Shown in pieces: positions 41,206-48,064 of a stretch of DNA of 48,173 nt. Numbering within the stretch: the first letter of the stretch is position 1; each line of letters begins with the position of its first letter. The notes under the pieces are model-generated. The model was not told the origin of the DNA and made no database searches. It saw only the letters and a list, made by a program, of their open reading frames with translations. The translations under genes and the position numbers were made by a program. Origin of the DNA: a virus; IMG/VR virus record IMGVR_UViG_3300047311_000274, positions 1-48,173 of that record; one strand, written 5' to 3'.

Positions 41206-41445
41206 ATGACTGAACCTCAGTGGGTTGTTTACGAAGAAGGCGCTTCAAATGCTAAAGGGCACTGGCAACAATATGCTCCACGAGAGGCTGTAGAGTTTGT
41301 ACTTAGCTCTCGCATTGGCAACGCCAATGCTTCCACTGGCCGATCACGTTGGGTATGGATTAGATTACCCAACGGGGCTTTAGTTCTCGCAACATATCCT
41401 CGTGGGGACACTTACTTTTCAACAGAACAATGGCGAGCTATTTAA
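41206..41445 (+). CDS. small hypothetical protein
   Basis: The protein has 79 residues: MTEPQWVVYEEGASNAKGHW, then QQYAPREAVEFVLSSRIGNA and RWVWIRLPNGALVLATYPRG. ATG 41206 is chosen because GGAGG stands 8 bases upstream; the frame's earlier start at 41194 is inside the leader. Tryptophan-rich beta strands suggest a compact fold. The family is not recognised. Confidence 0.63.
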   Translation: MTEPQWVVYEEGASNAKGHWQQYAPREAVEFVLSSRIGNANASTGRSRWVWIRLPNGALVLATYPRGDTYFSTEQWRAI

Positions 41446-41451
41446 TCCCCA

Positions 41452-41478
41452 GGGGAGGGCGCAAATCCCTCCCCTTTT
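41452..41478 (+). terminator. GC-rich hairpin terminator
   Basis: GGGGAGGG (41452-41459) pairs with CCCTCCCC (41467-41474), loop CGCAAAT, followed by TTTT. It starts 7 bp after the stop at 41445. It is almost the same hairpin as that at 41163-41184. Confidence 0.75.
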
Positions 41479-41502
41479 CCACCAAGCACAATGGAGGTTA
41501 CA

Positions 41503-41655
41503 ATGTCTAAGCCACGCAAGGCGCGCAAGCCCATCATCTTCCTCCCACCATCTCCCCCAGACCACGAAACCGAGGGGGACCGCTTGCTGCGGGCGATCCT
41601 GGAAACCATGAAGGACATCCGCGCCATCCTCCTACGCAACGAGGGGATGGCGTGA
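41503..41655 (+). CDS. tiny hypothetical protein
   Basis: The protein has 50 residues: basic start MSKPRKARKPIIFLPPSPPD, then an amphipathic helix ETEGDRLLRAILETMKDIRA ending LLRNEGMA. GGAGG lies 6 bases before ATG 41503. Between its stop and the next gene (41656-41765) there is no gene, only a strong promoter. The family is not recognised. Confidence 0.6.
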   Translation: MSKPRKARKPIIFLPPSPPDHETEGDRLLRAILETMKDIRAILLRNEGMA

Positions 41656-41714
41656 TGACACAACCCATCCATCCCGACTAGGCCATATCAGCCGGACTAG
41701 GTAAGGGATTGTTC

Positions 41715-41743
41715 TTGACTTTCCCCGCGTTATCAGGTATAAT
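41715..41743 (+). promoter_or_regulatory. near-consensus sigma70 promoter
   Basis: TTGACT (41715-41720), 17 bases, then a perfect TATAAT (41738-41743). It is 22 bp upstream of the start at 41766, where GGAGG provides the ribosome site. It is the best promoter match in the window and would drive the small-gene cluster to at least 43277. It suggests host RNA polymerase reads these genes early. Confidence 0.8.
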
Positions 41744-41765
41744 GGTACCTAGAATGGAGGACAGC

Positions 41766-42032
41766 ATGACTGGAAGAACTGAATGGACACTCCTCGGCCG
41801 GATGATAGGAACATGGACACTTGTCGGCCGAAGGATAGGAACTGCAACGGGTTGGGATGATAATGGGGAACTGGATTTTGTGCTTTATGGTTTCATCCCT
41901 GACCCACGCGTGAATATTCCACCAGGAGACTTGTCAGTCGATATCACTAAGGGGCTCTTTTCACTCTACAACGCCGCTGGTGAAGTTGTGTGGGATCAGG
42001 ATATTATCACTACATTGAGAGACTTATCATGA
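41766..42032 (+). CDS. small hypothetical protein
   Basis: The protein has 88 residues: MTGRTEWTLLGRMIGTWTLV, then GRRIGTATGWDDNGELDFVL and LFSLYNAAGEVVWDQDIIT. A short repeat, TWTLVGRRIGT next to WTLLGRMIGT, is visible. ATG 41766 follows GGAGG by 7 bases and a strong promoter. Its stop shares ATGA with the next gene. It is beta-rich. The family is not recognised. Confidence 0.63.
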   Translation: MTGRTEWTLLGRMIGTWTLVGRRIGTATGWDDNGELDFVLYGFIPDPRVNIPPGDLSVDITKGLFSLYNAAGEVVWDQDIITTLRDLS

Positions 42033-42211
42033 CAACTTGGCGCAAGCTTGAAGCTGAAATAATTTCCATCCTCCGGGAGAATAACTTTACCATCATCTGC
42101 AATGTTGATAGCGGCGATACGCTCATTGAGCTTGATCACGATTACCCCGTGACCTTTTCCTTAACAACCTTCGCAAAGGAACTCGCCCAGCGATTGGAGA
42201 GCGGATCATGA
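42029..42211 (+). CDS. small hypothetical protein
   Basis: The protein has 60 residues: MTTWRKLEAEIISILRENNF, then TIICNVDSGDTLIELDHDYP and FAKELAQRLESGS. The order helix, two strands, helix suggests a small alpha/beta domain. ATG 42029 shares ATGA with the upstream gene, and its stop shares ATGA with the next. The family is not recognised. Confidence 0.62.
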   Translation: MTTWRKLEAEIISILRENNFTIICNVDSGDTLIELDHDYPVTFSLTTFAKELAQRLESGS

Positions 42212-42375
42212 CCTTCGATGACTGGGACATAACACGCACCTGGGTCGCAGCGCGGCAGGCTGAGCGCCGGCACGCCGAGGAAATGTTCCGTAAATTCGAA
42301 GAAGCCCTCCTCGAAATCGCCAAGCTGCGCAAGGAAGTCGATCTCCTCATGGAACAAAGGCTCACACCATGGTAG
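42208..42375 (+). CDS. tiny coiled-coil protein
   Basis: The protein has 55 residues: MTFDDWDITRTWVAARQAER, then a helix RHAEEMFRKFEEALLEIAKL ending LLMEQRLTPW. Heptad spacing of Leu, Ile and Phe indicates a coiled coil. ATG 42208 shares ATGA with the upstream gene, and the end overlaps the next start by 7 bp. The family is not recognised. Confidence 0.62.
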   Translation: MTFDDWDITRTWVAARQAERRHAEEMFRKFEEALLEIAKLRKEVDLLMEQRLTPW

Positions 42376-42656
42376 TCCCAACCTTCGCAAACTCCCCATC
42401 CTACTCCTGCCGGATCTGGCACGATCGAGGGGCGATTTACGTTGAACTGGCCAGCGGCCTTATCACGAAGTTTGATAAAACCGAAGGTGCCTTGTCCAAG
42501 GTCCTCAAACTCCTTGATCGCGAATCCCGTAACCAACCCACCAACGGCCGCTCGCGGGCAACCTTCCCTATGGAGCCCAAACGGGTCAAGCCGGAGGTGT
42601 CGGCTGAGTCGAAATCCAAGGCCCTGGAAATCTTACGCAGGAAGGGAATCCTATGA
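42369..42656 (+). CDS. small hypothetical protein
   Basis: The protein has 95 residues. The N-terminal half is beta-like: SYSCRIWHDRGAIYVELASG, LITKFDKTEGALSKVLKLL. The rest is basic and flexible, ending SKALEILRRKGIL. ATG 42369 lies in the end of the upstream gene; the stop shares ATGA with the next. The family is not recognised. Confidence 0.62.
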   Translation: MVVPTFANSPSYSCRIWHDRGAIYVELASGLITKFDKTEGALSKVLKLLDRESRNQPTNGRSRATFPMEPKRVKPEVSAESKSKALEILRRKGIL

Positions 42657-42835
42657 CCAAACAACTGTGCGTGACGCTGTGCATAGATGATGAACTATAC
42701 GAGGACAACTATCCTTTGGACACCACCTGGGCTTGGAATGGTTCGTTTCTGGATCTTATTAACAATGGAAATATAATCGCACGTTACAATGCTTCCTTTG
42801 TCGTCTCCGTACGTATCACGAAGGTGGACTCATGA
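42653..42835 (+). CDS. small hypothetical protein
   Basis: The protein has 60 residues: MTKQLCVTLCIDDELYEDNY, then PLDTTWAWNGSFLDLINNGN and SFVVSVRITKVDS. Beta strands at both ends suggest a small sheet. ATG 42653 shares ATGA with the upstream gene and the stop shares ATGA with the next. The family is not recognised. Confidence 0.62.
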   Translation: MTKQLCVTLCIDDELYEDNYPLDTTWAWNGSFLDLINNGNIIARYNASFVVSVRITKVDS

Positions 42836-43074
42836 CCAACCGACTCCCTTATGAAACCATCGGCGGAGCTATCTCCGAGGCCGATACCTTCGCCCAGCTT
42901 CTTGAACACCTCCGCATGGCTGAGGAGGCTGCCTATATGATCGGCCATCTCAACAAATCCAACGACCAGCCCATCCGTGGGCAGGGCTTCCTCGCCATCG
43001 GGGAGATGCTGAAGCTAACCCAAATCAACGTCACCAAACTCGCAACTGCCTCAGTAAGGAACCTTCGACAATGA
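42832..43074 (+). CDS. small helical hypothetical protein
   Basis: The protein has 80 residues: MTNRLPYETIGGAISEADTF, then AQLLEHLRMAEEAAYMIGHL and FLAIGEMLKLTQINVTKLAT. The pattern is helical throughout. ATG 42832 shares ATGA with the upstream gene, and the end shares ATGA with the next. The family is not recognised; short helical proteins of this size with a GQG-F-L-A-I-GEML motif are common in phage arrays. Confidence 0.62.
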   Translation: MTNRLPYETIGGAISEADTFAQLLEHLRMAEEAAYMIGHLNKSNDQPIRGQGFLAIGEMLKLTQINVTKLATASVRNLRQ

Positions 43075-43277
43075 TAGAATTTCTCGTGGTCAGCGCCCTG
43101 GCGTTAGGGGTTATATTTTTCATAGCCTCCCACGCCAATTCCGGCCTAGCAAGGCAAACACAAACGAGGCCAAAATCCGAGGAGACAGGCCGCGGAGCAC
43201 GGGCTGATTTTTACCAACGTCTGTATGCCGAGCTAAATCGGAACAGGAAAAAGGAGATTGACATGCCTGAATGCTAA
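43071..43277 (+). CDS. single-pass membrane protein
   Basis: The protein has 68 residues. One membrane helix, MIEFLVVSALALGVIFFIAS, is followed by a polar, basic cytoplasm-like tail (RADFYQRLYAELNRNRKKEI). ATG 43071 shares ATGA with the upstream gene. It directly precedes the exported CTERM-like protein, separated by 51 bp. The family is not recognised; it may be an inner-membrane partner in early takeover. Confidence 0.64.
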   Translation: MIEFLVVSALALGVIFFIASHANSGLARQTQTRPKSEETGRGARADFYQRLYAELNRNRKKEIDMPEC

Positions 43278-43328
43278 ACGGCTTGGGAAGACCAAAGTAT
43301 AACCGACACATTCGCGAAAGGAAACCAA

Positions 43329-43979
43329 ATGAGAAAGTTTTTGCTACTCACTACAGCTTCCGTGTTCCTCGTACAGCAGGCCACCGCTGCGGCCATCACG
43401 TTCGTGGAAAATACCGCAGACTACACACCTACAACATTGCCTGCGTCGAGTTCCAATCCAAGTCCAACCTCTAGCACAAGCACCAGCATTTTAACTGGTC
43501 AGGTTCCGGGCGTGAACCGATCGCCTTTCGAGAACGCAAACCCAGGAGGCGGCGCTGTCCTTCTGAGCGACGGCGGATATGGATTGGGAGCGTGGGCCAG
43601 TTTGCCATACACGTCGATTCAGGCTGGCGGATATGCGATCTTCAATTTCGACCCTTCAAATGAACTGACCATCCTATGGGGGTCTCCGGACGCCTATAAC
43701 ACGCTATCGTTCTTCACTGGTCTGAATGGGTCAGGTGTCGACCTGGGCGATGTCATCGGCACCGACCTCGCTATTCAAACGTTTGGCCATGACCTGGTGG
43801 ACTTCTCGGTATCGGGGGCAACGTTCTCCTCGGTGAGGATGACCTCCCCACTCAACGCCTTTGAGTTCGCCAACCTCAATGCTAGTGTGGTCACGCCCCT
43901 ACCGGCAACCCTACCATTGCTTGCATCAGGCCTCGCCGGCATCGTTGCGCTCGCACGGCGTAAACGCAAAACCGCGTAA
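43329..43979 (+). CDS. exported VPLPA/PEP-CTERM-like sorting-domain protein
   Basis: The protein has 216 residues. It has a Sec signal peptide, MRKFLLLTTASVFLVQQATA, a Ser/Thr-rich linker, and a beta-rich body typical of PEP-CTERM proteins (TILWGSPDAYNTLSFFTGLN). It ends with TPLPATLPLLASGLAGIVAL followed by the basic cluster ARRKRKTA. This is the tripartite pattern (P-L-P-A, membrane helix, Arg/Lys end) of exosortase-sorted proteins. The gene is plus strand within a small early array. The virus would use the host's sorting system; a host-derived accessory gene is likely. Confidence 0.82.
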   Translation: MRKFLLLTTASVFLVQQATAAAITFVENTADYTPTTLPASSSNPSPTSSTSTSILTGQVPGVNRSPFENANPGGGAVLLSDGGYGLGAWASLPYTSIQAGGYAIFNFDPSNELTILWGSPDAYNTLSFFTGLNGSGVDLGDVIGTDLAIQTFGHDLVDFSVSGATFSSVRMTSPLNAFEFANLNASVVTPLPATLPLLASGLAGIVALARRKRKTA

Positions 43980-43986
43980 TTGTAAC

Positions 43987-44018
43987 GACGGCCTAGCCTA
44001 TTGGGAGGCTAGGCCGTC
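43987..44018 (+). terminator. 13-bp perfect hairpin after the CTERM-like gene
   Basis: GACGGCCTAGCCT (43987-43999) pairs perfectly with AGGCTAGGCCGTC (44006-44018) around ATTGGG. It starts 8 bp after the stop. It lacks a clear T run, so it may act as a stabilising mRNA end or a two-way hairpin rather than a full terminator. GGAGG of the next gene follows at 44024. Confidence 0.6.
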
Positions 44019-44033
44019 CAATTGGAGGATGAG

Positions 44034-44357
44034 ATGATGCTCCACGACCCTAAATGGGACCTGAAACCGCACCAAAAGGTCCTGCTGAACGCTGCGCAAT
44101 ACATCCGCGATCACGGCTGGTGCCAACACGTAACACGCGACCGCCAGGGACGGGTCTGCCTGTCCGGTGCGCTCTACCGTAATGCCGAGGAACCGGACTA
44201 CACGAATGCGGCATATGCAGTCTATGCCTTGATCAAAGAGAATCTGGCGGAGTGGAATGACACCCCCGGCAGGACCGAGCAAGAGGTTATCGCGGTGCTG
44301 GAAAAGGCGGCAGAGGCGTTAATCCAGACGCGTATTGACAATATGGTAACTCGATGA
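44034..44357 (+). CDS. DUF6197-like hypothetical protein
   Basis: The protein has 107 residues. VLLNAAQYIRDHGWCQHVTR, DRQGRVCLSGALYRNAEEP and AAYAVYALIKENL have the layout of the DUF6197 type (helix, HGW-x-Q, CLxGAL, helix). GGAGG at 44024 supports ATG 44034 or 44037; a TTG at 44022 is unlikely. It is common in actinobacterial and phage genomes, with unknown role. Its stop shares ATGA with the next gene. Confidence 0.7.
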   Translation: MMLHDPKWDLKPHQKVLLNAAQYIRDHGWCQHVTRDRQGRVCLSGALYRNAEEPDYTNAAYAVYALIKENLAEWNDTPGRTEQEVIAVLEKAAEALIQTRIDNMVTR

Positions 44358-44656
44358 CCCTCGAAACCCTCATCCTCTCCCTGAATTCCACCGGCTGGCT
44401 GGTTGGCTCACTCTGCCAACTTGCCCCAGGGGATTGGTACGTTTGTATGATCGACGATGAGGGCTTTGCCCACACCGCCACGGCGGAGAGTCCATGCGAG
44501 GCAATCCTAACTGCCATTGAGCGCCCCGCGATGGGCCGAGTCTATTCCCATACCCTTGGCCTCCTTGAGGATAACAAGGGCACCCCTGTAGATAAGATCG
44601 ACCTCGTTGCCCTTGGGCTGAAGGTCCAACGTGAGCCAATCAAGAGGAGGTTTTGA
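44354..44656 (+). CDS. small hypothetical protein ending KRRF
   Basis: The protein has 100 residues: MTLETLILSLNSTGWLVGSL, then CQLAPGDWYVCMIDDEGFAH and PCEAILTAIERPAMGRVY. The N-terminal half looks like the small sheet proteins that phages use for unknown purposes. The end, EPIKRRF, is encoded by the Shine-Dalgarno sequence of the following gene (GAGGAGG). ATG 44354 shares ATGA with the upstream gene and its TGA shares TGATG with the next. The family is not recognised. Confidence 0.62.
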   Translation: MTLETLILSLNSTGWLVGSLCQLAPGDWYVCMIDDEGFAHTATAESPCEAILTAIERPAMGRVYSHTLGLLEDNKGTPVDKIDLVALGLKVQREPIKRRF

Positions 44657-44871
44657 TGCCCGAAATCAACATTAATGAAATCATTGAGACTACCGCCGCT
44701 AGCGATGATGATCGAGGGTTGAAACTTAATCCTCCATCAACAACATCGAAAGTTAGAGAGAAAGCGGTTGCGCATCTAATCTTTCGCTTTTTACAAAACT
44801 GTCCTGAAGATGCAACAGTTCAAGAATTGCGGGAAGCTGTTAAGGAAAGCCCATATGGGAGACGGGTGTGA
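44656..44871 (+). CDS. small hypothetical protein
   Basis: The protein has 71 residues: MPEININEIIETTAASDDDR, then GLKLNPPSTTSKVREKAVAH and LQNCPEDATVQELREAVKES. The middle is polar and the end helical. ATG 44656 shares TGATG with the upstream stop; its TGA shares TGATG with the helicase start. It is encoded with the helicase, so it may assist it. The family is not recognised. Confidence 0.6.
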   Translation: MPEININEIIETTAASDDDRGLKLNPPSTTSKVREKAVAHLIFRFLQNCPEDATVQELREAVKESPYGRRV

Positions 44872-46304
44872 TGCTCTCCCCATCCACACGTCTAGCCCCC
44901 ACCGATGAGCAGGTTGCTATCCTCGATGCCGCTCGCGCTGAGGGCAACCTTCAAATCAACGCCCTTGCGGGTACCGGCAAAACCGCCACGCTCAAGATGA
45001 TCGATGGCGTCCTTGGCCGCAAATCCAATATCCTCTACCTTGTATTCAACAAACGCAACGCTGACGAAGCCATCAACTCCGGGGAGTTCTCCTCCACAAC
45101 CAAGATCAAAACCCTCAACGGATGTGGGCATGGAATTTGGGAAGCCGCCCAAGGCCACTTAACCCTCAACCCAAAGAAAACCATGGAGCAGTTCCGTGAG
45201 CACATCTCCGCGTGGTCCAAACCGGATCAATCCGATGCGTGGATGGAATTATCTATGGTACGACAAGGAATTGAACTCGCCAAAGCCTTGGGTTATATCC
45301 CTGATGGCAAGTATCCCAATGCTAATCGCCTTTGTGATTGGGATGCTCTGGCCCTTGCTCTCGATGAGCCTCCTTCCCCATTAGCCAAGGACCTAATCGA
45401 TGCCCTCCTCATTCTCTCCATCAAAACCGCCTACCGAGGGTACATTGACTATAATGATCAAATATACATGCCCGCGTTGTTTGGAGGAACATTCCCTAGA
45501 TTTCCATGCGTCATGGTTGACGAGGCTCAGGACCTTTCTCCCGTTAACCATGCGATGCTCGACAAGCTTGCCAGGGGCCGGCTCATCTCTGTTGGTGACC
45601 CTTGGCAGTCTATTTACGGCTTTCGCGGTGCACGGCAAGAGGGAATGCATTATCTTCGTGAGAGATTTGCCATGTCAGTATCAGACCTCTCCGTCTCCTT
45701 CCGCTGCCCCGAAGCCGTAGTCCGCTCCGTCCACTGGCGCGTTCCGCATTTCAAATGGTCCAAACCTGGAGGCTTTGTTGGAGAGCTTAAAAACCCCACC
45801 CTCGGAGGAATCCTCGACAACTCCGCGATTATCTGCCGCAACAACGCGCCGCTATTCCGCCTGGCCCTACGCTTGCTTGGCGCTGGCCGCAGCGTTCGTG
45901 TGCATGGTTCTGATATGGGGCCAAAAGTGGCCGGGATTATGCGAAAGCTGGGACCGGAGGACATGTCTCAAGACTCCACCCTCTCCGCGATAGAGGACTG
46001 GGAAGGGGAGCGGCTGGAGGCCGGGAGCAAAACCTCCAAGGATATCGCGGACTGTATGCGGGTCTTTGCCCACTATGGGCCGACGTTGAAGCACGCTCTG
46101 GCTTACATCGAGCATCTCTTTGACCAAAAGGGCACCATTGACCTACTTACCGGGCACAAGGCGAAGGGCCTGGAGTGGGATCGGGTCTATTTCCTCGATG
46201 AATGGATGATCGACCCGGAGGAACAGGAGATGAACCTTCGATATGTGATCATGACCCGTGCGAAAAACGAACTCTTCCTCATCAACTCAAGGGACATTCG
46301 ATGA
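44871..46304 (+). CDS. UvrD/Rep-type superfamily 1 DNA helicase
   Basis: The protein has 477 residues. All SF1A motifs are visible: I, ALAGTGKTAT (34-38 GTGKT); Ic, TLNGCGHGIW; II, VDEAQD (D217, E218); III, GDPWQSIYGFRGA; IV, SFRCPEAVV; V, TGHKAKGLEW; VI, YVIMTRAKNEL. Shorter than UvrD (about 720), with no C-terminal extra domains. It unwinds DNA 3' to 5' for replication or recombination. ATG 44871 shares TGATG with the upstream gene; a GTG at 44868 is less likely. It stands before a Cas4-like nuclease. Confidence 0.92.
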   Translation: MLSPSTRLAPTDEQVAILDAARAEGNLQINALAGTGKTATLKMIDGVLGRKSNILYLVFNKRNADEAINSGEFSSTTKIKTLNGCGHGIWEAAQGHLTLNPKKTMEQFREHISAWSKPDQSDAWMELSMVRQGIELAKALGYIPDGKYPNANRLCDWDALALALDEPPSPLAKDLIDALLILSIKTAYRGYIDYNDQIYMPALFGGTFPRFPCVMVDEAQDLSPVNHAMLDKLARGRLISVGDPWQSIYGFRGARQEGMHYLRERFAMSVSDLSVSFRCPEAVVRSVHWRVPHFKWSKPGGFVGELKNPTLGGILDNSAIICRNNAPLFRLALRLLGAGRSVRVHGSDMGPKVAGIMRKLGPEDMSQDSTLSAIEDWEGERLEAGSKTSKDIADCMRVFAHYGPTLKHALAYIEHLFDQKGTIDLLTGHKAKGLEWDRVYFLDEWMIDPEEQEMNLRYVIMTRAKNELFLINSRDIR

Positions 46305-46636
46305 CAGCCCCCACCACACGGCTCTCTTACGGCGATGCCTACGATGCCCTTGATCGGGCGAAGGATGACCTCAAGGGAATCCGAATTAAGTTCCCCGACT
46401 ACGCTGCGGCGTGCACCTTCCGCTCGAGGTTGCACTACGCACGCACCGTGGATCGGAGGGATAATACTCAGATCTACGACGAAGGGGACCCTCTTTATGG
46501 TCGCTCGGTTTACGACCCCCTTGTCGTGCGAATCAAGGAAGACACCGAGGGTGCGTGGTGGGTTTACGTTGAGCACGCCTCGATCGACTCCATGATCGTT
46601 GAAAGCCTCTCCGAACTCGATGACGCTGCGGAATAG
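46301..46636 (+). CDS. hypothetical protein after the helicase
   Basis: The protein has 111 residues: MTAPTTRLSYGDAYDALDRA, KDDLKGIRIKFPDYAAACTF and RSRLHYARTVDRRDN. A helix followed by beta strands, then a C-terminal acidic part (VESLSELDDAAE), is likely. ATG 46301 shares ATGA with the helicase stop. The family is not recognised. The tight link to the helicase suggests a co-expressed replication accessory. Confidence 0.62.
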   Translation: MTAPTTRLSYGDAYDALDRAKDDLKGIRIKFPDYAAACTFRSRLHYARTVDRRDNTQIYDEGDPLYGRSVYDPLVVRIKEDTEGAWWVYVEHASIDSMIVESLSELDDAAE

Positions 46637-46643
46637 TGCCGAA

Positions 46644-46790
46644 ACGGCTTCTTAGCCGTCCGAGAAGGAATGACTCCCTCTCGCTGATGATGGCAGGTCC
46701 ATTGGTTCCGTAGAAGGACTGTTCAACCGTATCCGCGGTTATGTTTACCCTGACACCCCAGGGGTAGGCCCAACCATCCCGCCCCTGGGG
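46644..46790 (+). other. noncoding gap with two hairpins
   Basis: The 170-bp gap 46637-46806 holds no gene. A short hairpin ACGGCT/AGCCGT (46644-46649 and 46654-46659) with TCTT loop stands after the stop. A second pairing, CCCCAGGGG (46756-46764) with CCCCTGGGG (46782-46790), lies just before the AAAGGAG of the next gene. Neither has a T run. They fit mRNA stabilisers or attenuators rather than full terminators. Confidence 0.5.
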
Positions 46791-46806
46791 GCTTAAAGGA
46801 GAGCCA

Positions 46807-47025
46807 ATGAACGACCTCAACGAAGTCATGCGCCGCCTCGCCGAGGGCATCCCACCCTCCCCACCGGAGATTGAAATCATCGTGGCTGATATCCGTCGGC
46901 AGCGTGCGATCTACGAATCCGGGGGGAAGAAGGCCCGCTCAATCGATGACGATGCCCTCGCGGATGTGATGAAGGTGATTAAAGGAGCGCAGCCACCGAA
47001 GGCACCCCTCAAGAGGAGGTTCTAA
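46807..47025 (+). CDS. small hypothetical protein ending KRRF
   Basis: The protein has 72 residues: MNDLNEVMRRLAEGIPPSPP, then EIEIIVADIRRQRAIYESGG and LADVMKVIKGAQPPKAP. Mostly helical with Pro/Lys-rich end. It ends in PLKRRF, again encoded by the GAGGAGG ribosome site of the next gene. The stop shares TAATG with the following small frame. The family is not recognised; similar K-x-x-x-PPK ends occur in phage MreB- or RIIB-unrelated small genes. Confidence 0.62.
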   Translation: MNDLNEVMRRLAEGIPPSPPEIEIIVADIRRQRAIYESGGKKARSIDDDALADVMKVIKGAQPPKAPLKRRF

Positions 47026-47183
47026 TGCCTCGACCCTCCACCACCTATCGTGCAGCACGTCGTAACCTTCACAAAAAGGAACATCTTATATGGACCCCGA
47101 ACTCACACTACCAGAAGGCAGCGCCCCCTCTCCGTTCCTCCCAGGGACCGATATCCAATTCGCCCTCGATTCGACGAGTATAG
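47025..47183 (+). CDS. possible basic microprotein
   Basis: The frame has 52 residues, starting MPRPSTTYRAARRNLHKKEH. ATG 47025 shares TAATG with the upstream stop and follows GAGGAGG by 6 bases, a perfect initiation site. The last 94 bp overlap the nuclease gene in another frame, so the C-terminal half may be under no selection. A basic N-terminal half suggests nucleic-acid contact. It may instead only couple ribosomes to the nuclease gene. Confidence 0.42.
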   Translation: MPRPSTTYRAARRNLHKKEHLIWTPNSHYQKAAPPLRSSQGPISNSPSIRRV

Positions 47184-48064
47184 GGTATTTCAAAGCCTGC
47201 CCGAGGCTCTACTACTACATCATGATCGAGGGCTGGCAGTCGAAGGACGAGTCGGTGCATCTCAAATTCGGGATCCTCTACCATGCGGCGCTTCATAACT
47301 ACGACATCCTTCGACTTGAAGATCATGACCATGAAGAAGCTGTTTTTCAAGTCGTCCGGTGGCTTTGTGACAACCGTGAGGATTACCCGGACGTCTCGGA
47401 GGCGAAACCATCGATTCGTGCCAAGTCATTTGAGTCCCTTCTTCGAACTGTCGTTTGGTACCTTGATAAATATCCCCGTGAAACAGATCCAGCAGAGACG
47501 GTAGTGTTGGAGAATGGGAAGCCTGCTTGTGAGCTTAGCTTCCGGTTGGAGTTGGATTGGGGAGCAGCCCAACCCTACCTCCTCTGTGGGCACCTCGATC
47601 GCATAGTCAACTTCCAAGACAACCTCTTTGTGATGGACCGAAAAACCACAACCTCAGCGTTGACTGCTTACTACTTCGACCAATGGTCACCGAACAATCA
47701 AATGTCCCTTTATTCCATCGCGGGGCAAATCGTAATCGGCTCCCCGGTGCGTGGGGTAATCATCGACGCTGCGGAGGTGAAGGGGCCAAATTCAAAATCC
47801 GTTGGTTATTCCGAGTTCGCACGGGGTTTTACTTTCCGAACCCCTGATCAGAATGAAGAATGGCTCGCCGACCTTCGTGTCTGGACCTCCGCCATGGAAG
47901 CCTGTGCGACCTCCGGAAGCTGGCCCATGAACGAGGCATCTTGTGGAAACTATGGAGGGTGCAAATTTAGAGAGGTTTGCTCCAAGTCCCCCAGCGTGCG
48001 TGAGAACTTCCTCAAATCCGAATTCACACGAGGTGAGAAATGGAATCCCCTAAAGGCGAGGTGA
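47090..48064 (+). CDS. Cas4/RecB-like PD-(D/E)XK nuclease with iron-sulfur cysteines
   Basis: The protein has 324 residues. The nuclease core is GILYHAAL (H65), then CGHLDRI (D170) and VMDRKTT (D183, K185), followed by the QMSLY motif (Q204). Cysteine 37 (KACPRLYYY) and C285, C291 and C297 (CGNYGGCKFREVC) form the pattern of Cas4 and AddB iron-sulfur nucleases. It degrades DNA ends, probably for recombination next to the helicase and the RecA-like ATPase. No cas1 or cas2 was seen. AAGGAAC lies upstream of ATG 47090. Confidence 0.88.
   Translation: MDPELTLPEGSAPSPFLPGTDIQFALDSTSIGYFKACPRLYYYIMIEGWQSKDESVHLKFGILYHAALHNYDILRLEDHDHEEAVFQVVRWLCDNREDYPDVSEAKPSIRAKSFESLLRTVVWYLDKYPRETDPAETVVLENGKPACELSFRLELDWGAAQPYLLCGHLDRIVNFQDNLFVMDRKTTTSALTAYYFDQWSPNNQMSLYSIAGQIVIGSPVRGVIIDAAEVKGPNSKSVGYSEFARGFTFRTPDQNEEWLADLRVWTSAMEACATSGSWPMNEASCGNYGGCKFREVCSKSPSVRENFLKSEFTRGEKWNPLKAR

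Noticed and set aside
47090-48064. Cas4 as part of a phage CRISPR-Cas system
   Set aside because: There is no cas1, cas2, effector gene or repeat array in the window; a recombination nuclease is the simpler reading.
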